The notes under the pieces: generated by a model
What the model saw: only the letters and a program-made list of their open reading frames with translations
Told to the model about the DNA's origin: nothing
Databases searched by the model: none
In this document: positions 1-7,360 of the stretch, one piece after another
Position numbering within the stretch: position 1 is the stretch's first letter
Layout of the letters: the number at the start of each line of letters is the position of its first letter
Source: Fulvimarina sp.
GTDB lineage: Bacteria > Pseudomonadota > Alphaproteobacteria > Rhizobiales > Rhizobiaceae
Assembly: GCA_002700095.1 (NCBI GenBank)
Contig: PACL01000091.1
Coordinates: 1 to 40,454, forward strand
Reading direction: 5' to 3'
Length of the DNA: 40,454 bases
Program-made: the position numbers and the translations under genes

Positions 1-2
1 GG

Positions 3-116
3 AGCGGGACGCCGGGTCCATTTCGAAAATTTCTTGCATTTTCAGGCCATTTGGCCTATGTCAGCGTCTGTGAGCTTGAGGAAACGGTCACTGCGCTTCG
101 ACGCACACCCCCTTGA
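3..116 (+). CDS. C-terminal end of an unidentified rightward gene (partial)
   Basis: Frame 3 is open from the window edge to a TGA at 114-116, giving the last 37 residues of a protein whose start lies outside the window. I do not recognise the family from so short a tail. The main support is indirect: a strong rho-independent terminator in the plus direction begins 20 nt after this stop, as expected at the end of a transcribed plus-strand gene. The tail has a plausible helical stretch rich in Leu, Glu and Thr and a Pro-Pro ending. A chance open frame of this length is quite possible. Confidence 0.3.
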   Translation, partial: SGTPGPFRKFLAFSGHLAYVSVCELEETVTALRRTPP

Positions 117-135
117 GACGAGACGATTATGTTGG

Positions 136-159
136 GGCGGATCGGGAAACCGGTCCGCC
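136..159 (+). terminator. Rho-independent terminator with GAAA tetraloop
   Basis: Ten paired bases (136-145 with 150-159, one of them a U-G wobble) are closed by a GAAA tetraloop and followed by a T-rich run (160-170). The T tract is on the plus strand, so it should stop transcripts arriving from the left. It lies 172 nt beyond the stop of the leftward DUF3883 gene and has no T tract in that direction. It marks the boundary between the left flank and the defence genes. Confidence 0.72.
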
Positions 160-323
160 TTTCTCGTTTCACCAGCGATCCGCATATCCGGCCTCGCTTG
201 GCTCTTCCCCCACAGCTCTTCGTGGCAGATCCTGAAAATCTCGGGGCAGAAAAACACGAAGTTGGACATGGCGCTCAAGCTGCCAGCCCATCACCGAAAT
301 CGCAAGTTGCGGATCGCGCCATT

Positions 324-1151
324 CTAAAACTCCGCCCGCCAGTTCGCCGGCCGCAGCATGACGCATCGGTCGAGGGGCGGCGTGAGTTCGAAGGCGCGGG
401 GCGCCCGGGCGAAGTCGTAGAGGCGGGCGAGGCGGAAGGCGTCGGGGCGCTCTTCGGCAAAGCCGCGTTCGTTCTCCGACAGGAAGAACGGCGTCGTCAC
501 GGTGCCCACCGTGGTCTTCACCTCGATCAGCCGCTCGCGGCCGGCCGGATCGAAGGAGCGGATGTCGTAGCCGGCGCCGTCTCCATCCTCCTCTGACACC
601 CATCGCACCTTGCGCGCCAGATCGGCGCGGCCCGCATCGCGCAAACTCGCCTGCTCGTGATGGAAGATGCGCTCTTCGCCGCGCCGGCCGAGCGCCCGGT
701 TGCGGGCGTCGCGCAGCGCCGGATCGAACTTGCGGACGATGCGCTGGAGCGGCGGCGGCAGCGGCTCGAAGCTCGGGGCCGGCGGCGCCTCGAAAAACAG
801 GGTCTCGGCCTCGGCAAAGCCGTTGGCTCGCGTCTTGGCCTCAGGGCCCACGAAGAGCGCCGGATGGGCGGTGAGATAGCGCTCGATGCCGGAGATCAGC
901 GCGCCCTGAAAGTTCGCCATCGGCTTGTAGCCGGCGATCCAGGGCATGCCGAGGCGCAGGAGCACCGCGCTGATGTTCTGATGCTTGAACTCGATCGCGC
1001 CCCGGCTGCGCCCGGTCAGTTCCTGCAGCGCGGCATTGCGCCGGGCTTTGACGAAGGGCGCGCCGCGAAGTTCCATGGCCAGCATGTCGAAATAGTCGGC
1101 GACGATCAGGTCGACCTCGCCCTCCGTCCAATCGCTGCCGGCCTCAGCCAT
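324..1151 (-). CDS. DUF3883-domain protein, PD-(D/E)xK-like nuclease fold, linked to type I RM
   Basis: 275-aa cytoplasmic protein. Residues about 8-92 form a helical N-terminal domain also common in front of HNH and other endonuclease domains, with a conserved EFKHQNISAVL stretch at 54-64. Residues about 150-260 match DUF3883 (family knowledge), whose core resembles restriction-endonuclease folds: D196 in a GYDI strand, then E210-V-K212, the D...ExK pattern. The ATG is 2 nt past the hsdS stop, so it is the third gene of the hsdM-hsdS transcript. DUF3883 proteins occur often in defence loci, but their activity is mostly uncharacterised. Here it sits where hsdR would be expected. It could be an accessory nuclease or a replacement restriction subunit; both are inference. 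Domain call is firm, function is not. Confidence 0.8.
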   Translation of the reverse strand: MAEAGSDWTEGEVDLIVADYFDMLAMELRGAPFVKARRNAALQELTGRSRGAIEFKHQNISAVLLRLGMPWIAGYKPMANFQGALISGIERYLTAHPALFVGPEAKTRANGFAEAETLFFEAPPAPSFEPLPPPLQRIVRKFDPALRDARNRALGRRGEERIFHHEQASLRDAGRADLARKVRWVSEEDGDGAGYDIRSFDPAGRERLIEVKTTVGTVTTPFFLSENERGFAEERPDAFRLARLYDFARAPRAFELTPPLDRCVMLRPANWRAEF

Positions 1152-1153
1152 GG

Positions 1154-2308
1154 CTAGAGCTGACCGGAGAAGGCGCGGGATTGGAGGGAGGCGAAGAGGG
1201 TGCAGCTTTCGTTGTAGTAATTTGTAGCAATTTCAAATTGCGCGTGAACTACCGTAGTCTGTTTATCAAATTCGAGCTGATGATCTATCGGTGGAACAAT
1301 GATTGTGATCTTTTGAAATTCCGATTTTTTCAGAATTGGCAGGGTCGTAGACAAAGCTCGCTCGATGATTTGATGCTTCACAAACCGCAGAGCATGAAGA
1401 CCAAACTGTGGTGTAACCTTGTTGCTCCACTGCACCGCATTGATTTGCTGATTGAACGAACAGCGCTCTTTAGCAATGTCCATTTTCCCAATAGTCGCGC
1501 CAATGCAGCAAACTAATGCTGCTCCCTCTTGAACGACCTTCGATTTTTCAGCCCCTAACTCGCTTAAAGCCCTACCGGCTCTTCTACCCATCGCGAGGTC
1601 GCCCGGCGTCATAAAAGGCACTTCACTACCAAAATTCGAAGGGTCGTCGGTCGGTGGTGTCTTTCCAGTTGAAACTTTTCCTACGTCTTCGAGTGCCATT
1701 TTTGACCAATTCTTGGAGTTAAGCTTTGGGTCGCCAAACATTTCCAGAAAGATCGACTGCGTCAGGCTGTCGAGCAGGTCGAGCGCGCGTTTGCGCTTGC
1801 GGCGCAGCGCGTCCGCCTTGTCCAGGATCGCCGCAATCCGCCGCTGCTCGTCGAGCGGCGGGAGGGGGAGGCTGAGCCTCGCTACATCTTTTGGGTAAAG
1901 GTGAATTCCTTTGACTTGATCGCGGATTGCTGACCGAGCAGCCACGCTAGTAAGCCAATAGTGTGCGAAGCCTGCGTGAAGTCTTCGATAATCGGGGCGA
2001 ACGAGCAGCCATTCGCCGGTTGCTAAGGCTCCTCTCACACCTTCTGTAGCGAAGAAGCTTTTGGAGCCCACATAGCTCGCATTGTGAGCCGCATTTAAGA
2101 TGAGGGTGTCGCCAGGCGCGACCTGTTTTTTCTTGTGTTGAGCCGCTAGCTCGTGATCGACGAACGACCCGAACGCCCCCCTAAACTGACCTGCATCATC
2201 AACATCGCGGATCTTCAATACCGGATGCCCCGTTTCTCGTTGATCGGATTTTGCTGGTGTCTTGCCATTGAACACCTCAGCGACTTCGTCAAGAGAAACG
2301 AAACTCAC
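1154..2308 (-). CDS. hsdS: Type I restriction-modification specificity subunit HsdS
   Basis: 384-aa DNA-recognition subunit that directs HsdM (and HsdR when present) to a bipartite target. The first target-recognition domain spans about residues 1-150. It is followed by the conserved PLPPLDEQRRIAAIL junction and a long Lys/Arg/Leu-rich helix (about 150-195), then a second target-recognition domain with a PPIDHQ junction and terminal helix. The start is GTG at 2306-2308, overlapping the hsdM stop by 4 bp (GTGA), which implies translational coupling. Length is near the family norm of 380-450 aa. The target-recognition parts, especially 1154-1700 and 1890-2300, are visibly AT-richer than the central helix region, as expected for domains exchanged by recombination. 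Target sequence cannot be predicted. Confidence 0.93.
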   Translation of the reverse strand: MSFVSLDEVAEVFNGKTPAKSDQRETGHPVLKIRDVDDAGQFRGAFGSFVDHELAAQHKKKQVAPGDTLILNAAHNASYVGSKSFFATEGVRGALATGEWLLVRPDYRRLHAGFAHYWLTSVAARSAIRDQVKGIHLYPKDVARLSLPLPPLDEQRRIAAILDKADALRRKRKRALDLLDSLTQSIFLEMFGDPKLNSKNWSKMALEDVGKVSTGKTPPTDDPSNFGSEVPFMTPGDLAMGRRAGRALSELGAEKSKVVQEGAALVCCIGATIGKMDIAKERCSFNQQINAVQWSNKVTPQFGLHALRFVKHQIIERALSTTLPILKKSEFQKITIIVPPIDHQLEFDKQTTVVHAQFEIATNYYNESCTLFASLQSRAFSGQL

Positions 2309-3840
2309 AGCATCGCCTCCAACTCGTCCAACCCTTCCGCAATCTCCTTCTCCAGCGCCTTCAGCTCCGCGATGATCTCCTTGGGCGGGCGGTGTTCGGT
2401 CGCTTCGTGGACCACCTCTTTGTAGCGGTTGATCGAGAGGTCGTAGTCGGCCGCCGCGATGTCGGCCTTCGGCACGCAAAAGCTCTGGTCGGCGCGGGCG
2501 CGCTCGCGCTCGGTGCCGTCCCGCTCCAGCCAGCGGGCGGCGATGTCCGGCAGATTGTTCTTCTCGTGCTCGCCGTCTTCCAGATGGGCGTCCGGACCGA
2601 TGCGATCGGCATCGAGAAGGGGCGTGCGCTTGTCGTCCAGCGAATAGCCTTCGGCCTGGCAATCATAGAACCAGACGAAATCCGTGCCGCCGGAATTGGT
2701 TTTGGTGAAGAACAGGATCGCGGTCGAAACGCCCGCATAGGGCCGGAAGACACCGGAGGGCAGCTTGACGATGCCGTCGAGCTTGTGATCCTCGACCAGC
2801 ATGCGCCGCAGCTCCTTATGCGCCTTGGATGAGCCGAAAAGGACGCCGTCCGGCACGATGACCGCCGCGCGCCCGCCGGGCTTCAACAGCTTCAGGAACA
2901 GGGCCAGGAACAGAAGCTCGGTCTTCTTGGTCTTGACCGTCTTCAGAAGATCCTTCGCCGTCGTCTCGTAATCCAGCGAGCCGGCAAAGGGCGGATTGGC
3001 GAGGACAAGCGAATAGGCTTCCTCGTCGCCCTTGCCCTCGACGGGCTCGGCCAGCGAATCCTTGTAGCGGACGTCCGGGTTTTCGATGCCGTGCAGCAGC
3101 ATATTCATCGAGCCGATGCGCAGCATCGTCCCGTCGAAGTCGAAGCCGTGGAACATCCCCTCGTGGAAATGCCGGCGCAGCGCCTCGTCGCGGAAGATCT
3201 CGGGGTGTTCGTCGCGCAGATATTCGCCGGCTGAAACGAGAAACCCGCAGGTGCCGGCGGCGGGATCGCAGATCGTGTCCTTCGGCGTCGGCGCGGTCAT
3301 TGCCACCATCAGCGCGATGATGTGGCGCGGCGTGCGGAACTGCCCGTTCTGCCCGGCCGAGGCGATCTTCGACAGCATGTATTCGTAGAGATCGCCCTTG
3401 GTGTCGCGATCGTCCATCGGCACGTCGGCGATGAGGTCCACCACCTTGGCGAGCAGCGCCGGCGTTGGAATGGTGAAGCGCGCGCCCTTCATATGGGCGC
3501 CATGGGCCGTCTCCGCCCCACCCATCTCGCGGATGAAGGGAAAGACGTGCTCGGATATGACGCGATACATCTCGGCCGGCGCGTCGTTCTTGAAACGCGA
3601 CCAGCGCATCGCCTCGTAAGGCAAGCCGCGCGCGTCCTCGCCCTCTGGGAATACCCGCCGCTCCATCGGCTTCTTCAGCCGGTTCGCCTTGTTCTCCTCG
3701 CGGGTGTGGACGTCGTCGAGCCCCCGAATGAACAGGAGATAGGTGATCTGCTCGATCACCTCCAGCGGATTGGAGATGCCGCCCGACCAGAAGGCGTTCC
3801 AGATCGTATCGATCTTCGAGCGAAGGTCACCGGTGATCAT
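2305..3840 (-). CDS. hsdM: Type I restriction-modification N6-adenine methyltransferase HsdM
   Basis: 511-aa modification subunit that methylates adenine in the host target using S-adenosylmethionine. An HsdM N-terminal helical domain (about 1-130) precedes the N6-methylase domain, with the SAM-binding motif DPAAGTCGFL and the catalytic NPPF motif preceded by VLAN. Both are intact, so it should be active. The frame stays open upstream, but ATG at 3838-3840 gives the family's typical MITGDLRSKID start. It is first in the hsdM-hsdS-DUF3883 operon and divergent from the Mrr-type gene, 72 bp away. No hsdR is visible: it may lie outside the window, be replaced, or the system may be an orphan methylase. 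Confidence 0.95.
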   Translation of the reverse strand: MITGDLRSKIDTIWNAFWSGGISNPLEVIEQITYLLFIRGLDDVHTREENKANRLKKPMERRVFPEGEDARGLPYEAMRWSRFKNDAPAEMYRVISEHVFPFIREMGGAETAHGAHMKGARFTIPTPALLAKVVDLIADVPMDDRDTKGDLYEYMLSKIASAGQNGQFRTPRHIIALMVAMTAPTPKDTICDPAAGTCGFLVSAGEYLRDEHPEIFRDEALRRHFHEGMFHGFDFDGTMLRIGSMNMLLHGIENPDVRYKDSLAEPVEGKGDEEAYSLVLANPPFAGSLDYETTAKDLLKTVKTKKTELLFLALFLKLLKPGGRAAVIVPDGVLFGSSKAHKELRRMLVEDHKLDGIVKLPSGVFRPYAGVSTAILFFTKTNSGGTDFVWFYDCQAEGYSLDDKRTPLLDADRIGPDAHLEDGEHEKNNLPDIAARWLERDGTERERARADQSFCVPKADIAAADYDLSINRYKEVVHEATEHRPPKEIIAELKALEKEIAEGLDELEAML

Positions 3841-3854
3841 GCATGTGTCCGAAT

Positions 3855-3879
3855 CGTTTGCGCTTTTCTGGCGCAACCG
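3855..3879. promoter_or_regulatory. Dyad in the hsdM/mrr divergent promoter region
   Basis: Arms 3855-3863 and 3871-3879 are nine bases each with one mismatch (core TTGCGC / GCGCAA), separated by 7 nt. The dyad fills the middle of the 72-bp gap between the divergent hsdM and Mrr-type starts, so a protein binding here could control both. No regulator gene is adjacent. A transcript hairpin is the alternative. Confidence 0.4.
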
Positions 3880-3912
3880 TAGGCTAAGGGGAACGTGGGA
3901 GGGAAGAGGCTG

Positions 3913-4905
3913 ATGGCGAACGCCTGGATGGTCAGGGCCGAGATCAACGGCAGGCTCTACGATACCTTCAAGGAGAAGGGCGTCGTCGCGATCGGCTGGT
4001 TCGAGATCGGGTCTCTCGCCAGCCTCACGACGCGCGATGCCATCGCAGAGCGTGTTCGCCGGCAATGGCCGGAGATGAAGCCGCAGGCCGTCGCGATGGC
4101 TGCGGGCCAGATGCATCGGTTTCGCAGCGAGATCGCCAACGGCGACATGGTGCTGACCTACGATCCGCGCCGGCGCGTCTATCTCGTCGGCACGGTCAGC
4201 GGCGGCTATCACGTCGACCCGAGCGTCGATCCTGAAGATCCTAACGTGCGTCCGGTCAAATGGCAGGGCGAAGTCTCGCGTGACCTCCTGTCCCTTTCGA
4301 GCCGCAACAGCCTTGGTGCGATCTCGACGCTGTTTCGCCTGCCGCCGGAGGTGGCCGAGGATGTGCAGCGGGCGCTCTCCTCGCATCAGCCGGCCGAGGA
4401 AGTCGTCACAGGAGAGGTCACGGCGACCGAGGAGGATGTCTTTGAGAACATCCAGTCGAAGGCGACGGAGTTCGCCAAGGATCGTGTCTCGGCGCTGGAA
4501 TGGGACGACATGCAGGAACTCGTCGCGGGTCTGCTGCGGGCGCTCGGCTACAAGACGCGGGTCTCGGCGGCCGGTCCCGACCGTGGCAAGGACATCGTCG
4601 CCTCCCCCGACGGCTTCGGCTTCGAGGCCCCGCGCATCGTCGTCGAGGTAAAGCATCGAAGGGGCGCCATCGGCTCGCAGGACATCCGCAGCTTCCTCGG
4701 AGGGCGGCATCCGCAGGACAAGGGCCTCTACGTCTCGACTGGCGGCTTCACCAAGGACGCCTATTACGAGGCCGAGCGCGCCAACATCCCGCTGGCGCTG
4801 ATGACGATCGACGAACTGGTCGAGTCGCTGGTCGAGAACTACGACAAGCTCGACATGGCAACAAAGCAGCTTCTGCCGATGAAGCGTGTCTATTGGCCGG
4901 CGTGA
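3913..4905 (+). CDS. Mrr-type restriction endonuclease with EVE/PUA-like N-terminal domain
   Basis: 330-aa protein. Residues about 1-150 resemble the EVE/PUA-like domain that precedes Mrr nucleases and is thought to sense modified bases (GVVAIGWFE, GQMHRFRSEI and GDMVLTYD segments). A linker (about 155-190) leads to an Mrr catalytic domain (about 195-310) with the PD-(D/E)xK set D227, E245-V-K247 and Q256, all present, so DNA cleavage is expected. I chose ATG 3913 over the in-frame ATG 3895 because a GGGAGGGAAGAGG ribosome-binding stretch lies just before it and the protein then begins at the conserved domain. The cyclase-like gene starts 7 nt after its stop, indicating one transcript. It may be a stand-alone type IV enzyme or the effector of that neighbour. 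Confidence 0.88.
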   Translation: MANAWMVRAEINGRLYDTFKEKGVVAIGWFEIGSLASLTTRDAIAERVRRQWPEMKPQAVAMAAGQMHRFRSEIANGDMVLTYDPRRRVYLVGTVSGGYHVDPSVDPEDPNVRPVKWQGEVSRDLLSLSSRNSLGAISTLFRLPPEVAEDVQRALSSHQPAEEVVTGEVTATEEDVFENIQSKATEFAKDRVSALEWDDMQELVAGLLRALGYKTRVSAAGPDRGKDIVASPDGFGFEAPRIVVEVKHRRGAIGSQDIRSFLGGRHPQDKGLYVSTGGFTKDAYYEAERANIPLALMTIDELVESLVENYDKLDMATKQLLPMKRVYWPA

Positions 4906-4912
4906 ACCGAAA

Positions 4913-5707
4913 ATGACAACGTATAAAACTCATCACCCTGTTCGTTCGTTCGCGAGAAATCTCCGCGATCGTATGCAGTTCAACTCTGAAGATATTGAGG
5001 CTGCTGATTATCAGTATGTTGGCTGGCTAGACATGATGGGCGCTGGCCATGTGATGAGCACATCGGTTCACAAGTCCGCTAATTTCCTTGCTCGAATACA
5101 CATGGCCGTCGATTTAGCACGACGAGATACCGGCGTAGACTGCATTACTGTCGCAATAAACGACGGTATATTTATATTAAGTCCGAATAAATCGAATATA
5201 ATGCAGGTTATGCGCCAATCAATAATAAATTTATCTCTCCATTTCATAGGTGTTCCTCGTCCCTACGACAAATTCCTGGCTCGTGGGGCGATTGCATACG
5301 GCCCTGTCTATTCGGGTGAACATCTAAATCAAGGCATCAGCGCGAAACGAAGAAGTCGGTCCCCAAGCATGTTCGATAATGTCATGTTCGGGCCGCCAGT
5401 TATCCAGGCTTATCTGTCCGAGAGCACGAGCGCACCATTCGGAATAGCAATCCATGAATCAGCAAGATCTTTTGCACCCGTAGGGTTTTCGCCTTTTCGT
5501 ATGAGTCACTGGATCTGGTGGCAAAATAATAACGAGGCGCCAGTTGCGCCAGGGCTTCCTCCGTTGTCGGACATTCGCTCTTGCCTCGTAGATGATCTTA
5601 TGAATTATATCGATTGGATGGACTCCAGCCTTATTTATCATGGTGTCGCCAAGGAAAAGACCGCCACTTGGAGACGCCAGATTTACGAGTATTTCGGCCA
5701 GGCATAA
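4913..5707 (+). CDS. Class III nucleotidyl cyclase-like protein (Pycsar-type candidate)
   Basis: 264 aa, no signal peptide or membrane segment. The motif order is that of a class III cyclase domain: strand with D40 (GWLDMMGAG), beta hairpin with N83-D84-G (ITVAINDGIFIL), then RGAIAYGPVYSG (124-135), then FGPPVIQAYLSES (159-171). The last two motifs resemble the RGGI.xG and FGPALxxAYxLE blocks of Pycsar immune cyclases more than housekeeping adenylate cyclases. D40 and D84 are candidate metal ligands. The usual Asn/Arg pair of adenylate cyclases is not visible, so activity is uncertain. ATG 4913 follows the Mrr stop by 7 nt, so the two are probably one operon. Base composition is clearly AT-richer than its neighbours, with codons such as TTA and ATA, a sign of transfer. 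No dedicated Pycsar effector (TIR or transmembrane type) is adjacent. Fold assignment is from motifs only. Confidence 0.6.
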   Translation: MTTYKTHHPVRSFARNLRDRMQFNSEDIEAADYQYVGWLDMMGAGHVMSTSVHKSANFLARIHMAVDLARRDTGVDCITVAINDGIFILSPNKSNIMQVMRQSIINLSLHFIGVPRPYDKFLARGAIAYGPVYSGEHLNQGISAKRRSRSPSMFDNVMFGPPVIQAYLSESTSAPFGIAIHESARSFAPVGFSPFRMSHWIWWQNNNEAPVAPGLPPLSDIRSCLVDDLMNYIDWMDSSLIYHGVAKEKTATWRRQIYEYFGQA

Positions 5708-5894
5708 ATTTCAGCCGACTGATCGTTTATCGGAGGCGGGCCTCTGCCTGACATTCGAGACCTCAGTAGTTCTCGATATTAGACTAGCCGGCACGCCAAC
5801 GGCACGCACTTCGCCTGCGGCTCCTGCAGCGAATACAGGTTCGCAGTCCGTATCGCCCGTTCACATCGAACCGGCGTCTCATCCGAGCCCCTTT

Positions 5895-5983
5895 GGAGAG
5901 GTGGCAGAGTGGTCGAATGCACCGCACTCGAAATGCGGCATACGTGCAAGCGTATCGGGGGTTCGAATCCCCCCTCTCCGCCA
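5895..5983 (+). tRNA. tRNA-Ser (anticodon CGA)
   Basis: The 7-bp acceptor stem (5895-5901 with 5973-5979) is followed by discriminator G 5980 and an encoded CCA (5981-5983). The anticodon stem is 5922-5926 with 5934-5938; its loop CTCGAAA gives anticodon CGA at 5929-5931, reading UCG serine codons. A long variable arm, typical of tRNA-Ser, precedes a T-loop with GTTCGAATCC. The defence genes lie on its 5' side, not the 3' side where tRNA-targeting integrases usually insert. Confidence 0.96.
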
Positions 5984-6385
5984 AAGTACAATTCAAGACA
6001 ATAGCTTGACCGGATTCTCGATGGCTTGAGCACAGGGCAAGTTGGCTTTCGCGCCGCTGGAAGCGTCTAGAGCCACAGCTTCGGCACGTCGGCTCATGAA
6101 TTGTCTTCGCTCCTGAGAGCCAACAAAGAGTGTCCGTCAGAAAGACGGAGAGCCGCCGGCTGAGGCTGGATCAGCCGGGCAGGCGGACGGTCTGGCGCGT
6201 GTGGCGGCGATCCCTCAACTCCTTCAGAATGGAGGCGGCGACATTCTGGCGCGACACTTCGGACTTTCGAATGGTCCCGTCCGTCTTTGCCGAGGATCGC
6301 GCGAGGCCGGCTTGTCTGTGAGGCCATGCGAGCGACGTTCAGGCGATCATGACGAAGAGGATCACTCTTCGCGGGTATCCCGGGA
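5984..6385. other. Intergenic stretch between tRNA-Ser and apbE
   Basis: 402 bases without a convincing gene. Open frames on both strands lack ribosome-binding sites and recognisable motifs. It holds two adjacent hairpins (6133-6149 and 6156-6178) that may end the leftward redox operon. No copy of the tRNA 3' end was noticed. Confidence 0.5.
6133..6178 (-). terminator. Tandem hairpins, possible end of the apbE operon
   Basis: Two perfect stems lie side by side: 6 bp with an AGAAA loop (6133-6138 / 6144-6149) and 8 bp with a 7-nt loop (6156-6163 / 6171-6178). Read leftwards, the last stem is followed by a moderately T-rich stretch (CACTCTTTGTTG). They lie about 210-250 nt beyond the apbE stop. 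The T tract is weak, so this could instead be an RNA-stabilising structure. Confidence 0.35.
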
Positions 6386-7360
6386 TCAAGCGACGCATCC
6401 GGTGTCTGAGGGCCCCTCGAACAGTCGTCCCACTCGGGTTTCGCGAAGACGGTCGCCCTCAAGATCAATGAAGAGGGCGTCAAGATTGTATCGACGCGCC
6501 ATTCTCGCGCCCTCCGCGCTTCCTTTCACCATCAGCGCCGTCGCCCAGGCGTCCGCCGCCATGCAGCTCGCGGCAACGACGGTGACGGAGGCGGGCGAGG
6601 CGCCGAGCGGCCCGCCGCGTGTGGGGTCCATGGTGTGGGAAAGCCGGCGCCCGCCGACTGTGACGAAATGCCTGTAGTCACCGGAGGTCGCGACGGCCGC
6701 GTCATGCAGGGCGAGAATGGCGTGCGGTGCCCTCGTCTTCGGATCAGGCCGCTCGATGGCGACCGTCCAGGCCGTATCGTCGGGCTGAAGCCCGATGGCC
6801 CGCAACTCGCCGTCGATGGCCACGAGCGCCGCCGGGATGCCGAACGCTGTCACCCCCTCGGCGAGCCGGTCGACGCCATAGCCCTTGGCGATGCCGGACA
6901 GGTCGAGGGTCATGTCCCCAAGCTTGCGCAAGCGGCCGTTTGCCGGGTCGAGTTCCAGCACGTCGTGGGCCGGTCGGCGGCTGGCAGCGAGCGCTGTCCT
7001 GATCCCCGCCGGGCTGGCCTCTGCCGGGCCAAAGCCCCACGCCGCGACCGCGTCGCCGAGGCCAATATCGAAGGCTCCGTTTGAGGCGCGGCCGATGGTG
7101 AGCGCCGCCTCGAGCACCGTCATGAGACGCTGCGGCACGGCGACCCAGATCTCAGGCGCCGCGGCATTGAGGCGCGAGAGATCGCTGTCCGGCTTCCATG
7201 TCGACATCTGCGCATCGACCTCGTCGACCGCCGCCTGAAGCGCCGACGCAACCGGCGCGGCATCAAAAGCTGACGGCATGTGGAACAGCGCCGACCAGCG
7301 CGTGCCCATCGTCGGGCCGTTCAGCGCATGGTGCATGAGGTCAGTAGACATCTTCGACAT
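6386..7360 (-). CDS. apbE: FAD:protein FMN transferase ApbE
   Basis: 324-aa enzyme that attaches FMN from FAD to a Ser/Thr of target proteins. Family motifs in order: PTMGTRW near the start, the DSDLSRLN segment, DLSGIAKGYGVD (FAD and Mg site), HTMDPTRGGP, and a terminal AADAWATALMVKG. No signal peptide or lipobox is visible, whereas classic ApbE is an exported lipoprotein, so this copy looks cytoplasmic. ATG 7360 overlaps the preceding oxidoreductase gene by 20 nt and has an AGGGG site about 5 nt upstream; ATG 7351 is an alternative. It is last in a five-gene redox operon. Likely substrates are the neighbouring DUF2271 or PepSY proteins (inference from context). Confidence 0.92.
   Translation of the reverse strand: MSKMSTDLMHHALNGPTMGTRWSALFHMPSAFDAAPVASALQAAVDEVDAQMSTWKPDSDLSRLNAAAPEIWVAVPQRLMTVLEAALTIGRASNGAFDIGLGDAVAAWGFGPAEASPAGIRTALAASRRPAHDVLELDPANGRLRKLGDMTLDLSGIAKGYGVDRLAEGVTAFGIPAALVAIDGELRAIGLQPDDTAWTVAIERPDPKTRAPHAILALHDAAVATSGDYRHFVTVGGRRLSHTMDPTRGGPLGASPASVTVVAASCMAADAWATALMVKGSAEGARMARRYNLDALFIDLEGDRLRETRVGRLFEGPSDTGCVA

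Noticed and set aside
42..278. Minus-strand frame of 78 codons left of the DUF3883 gene
   Set aside because: It spans the terminator hairpin, has no ribosome site and no recognisable domain. A tie to the RM operon could not be supported.
1181..1516. Plus-strand frame of 111 codons inside hsdS
   Set aside because: It is antisense to the second target-recognition domain. The frame is open only because that region is AT-rich and short.
5895..5983. tRNA-Ser as an integration site for the defence island
   Set aside because: Integrases normally recombine at the tRNA 3' end, but the defence genes lie on the 5' side. There is no integrase and no visible repeat of the tRNA 3' end.
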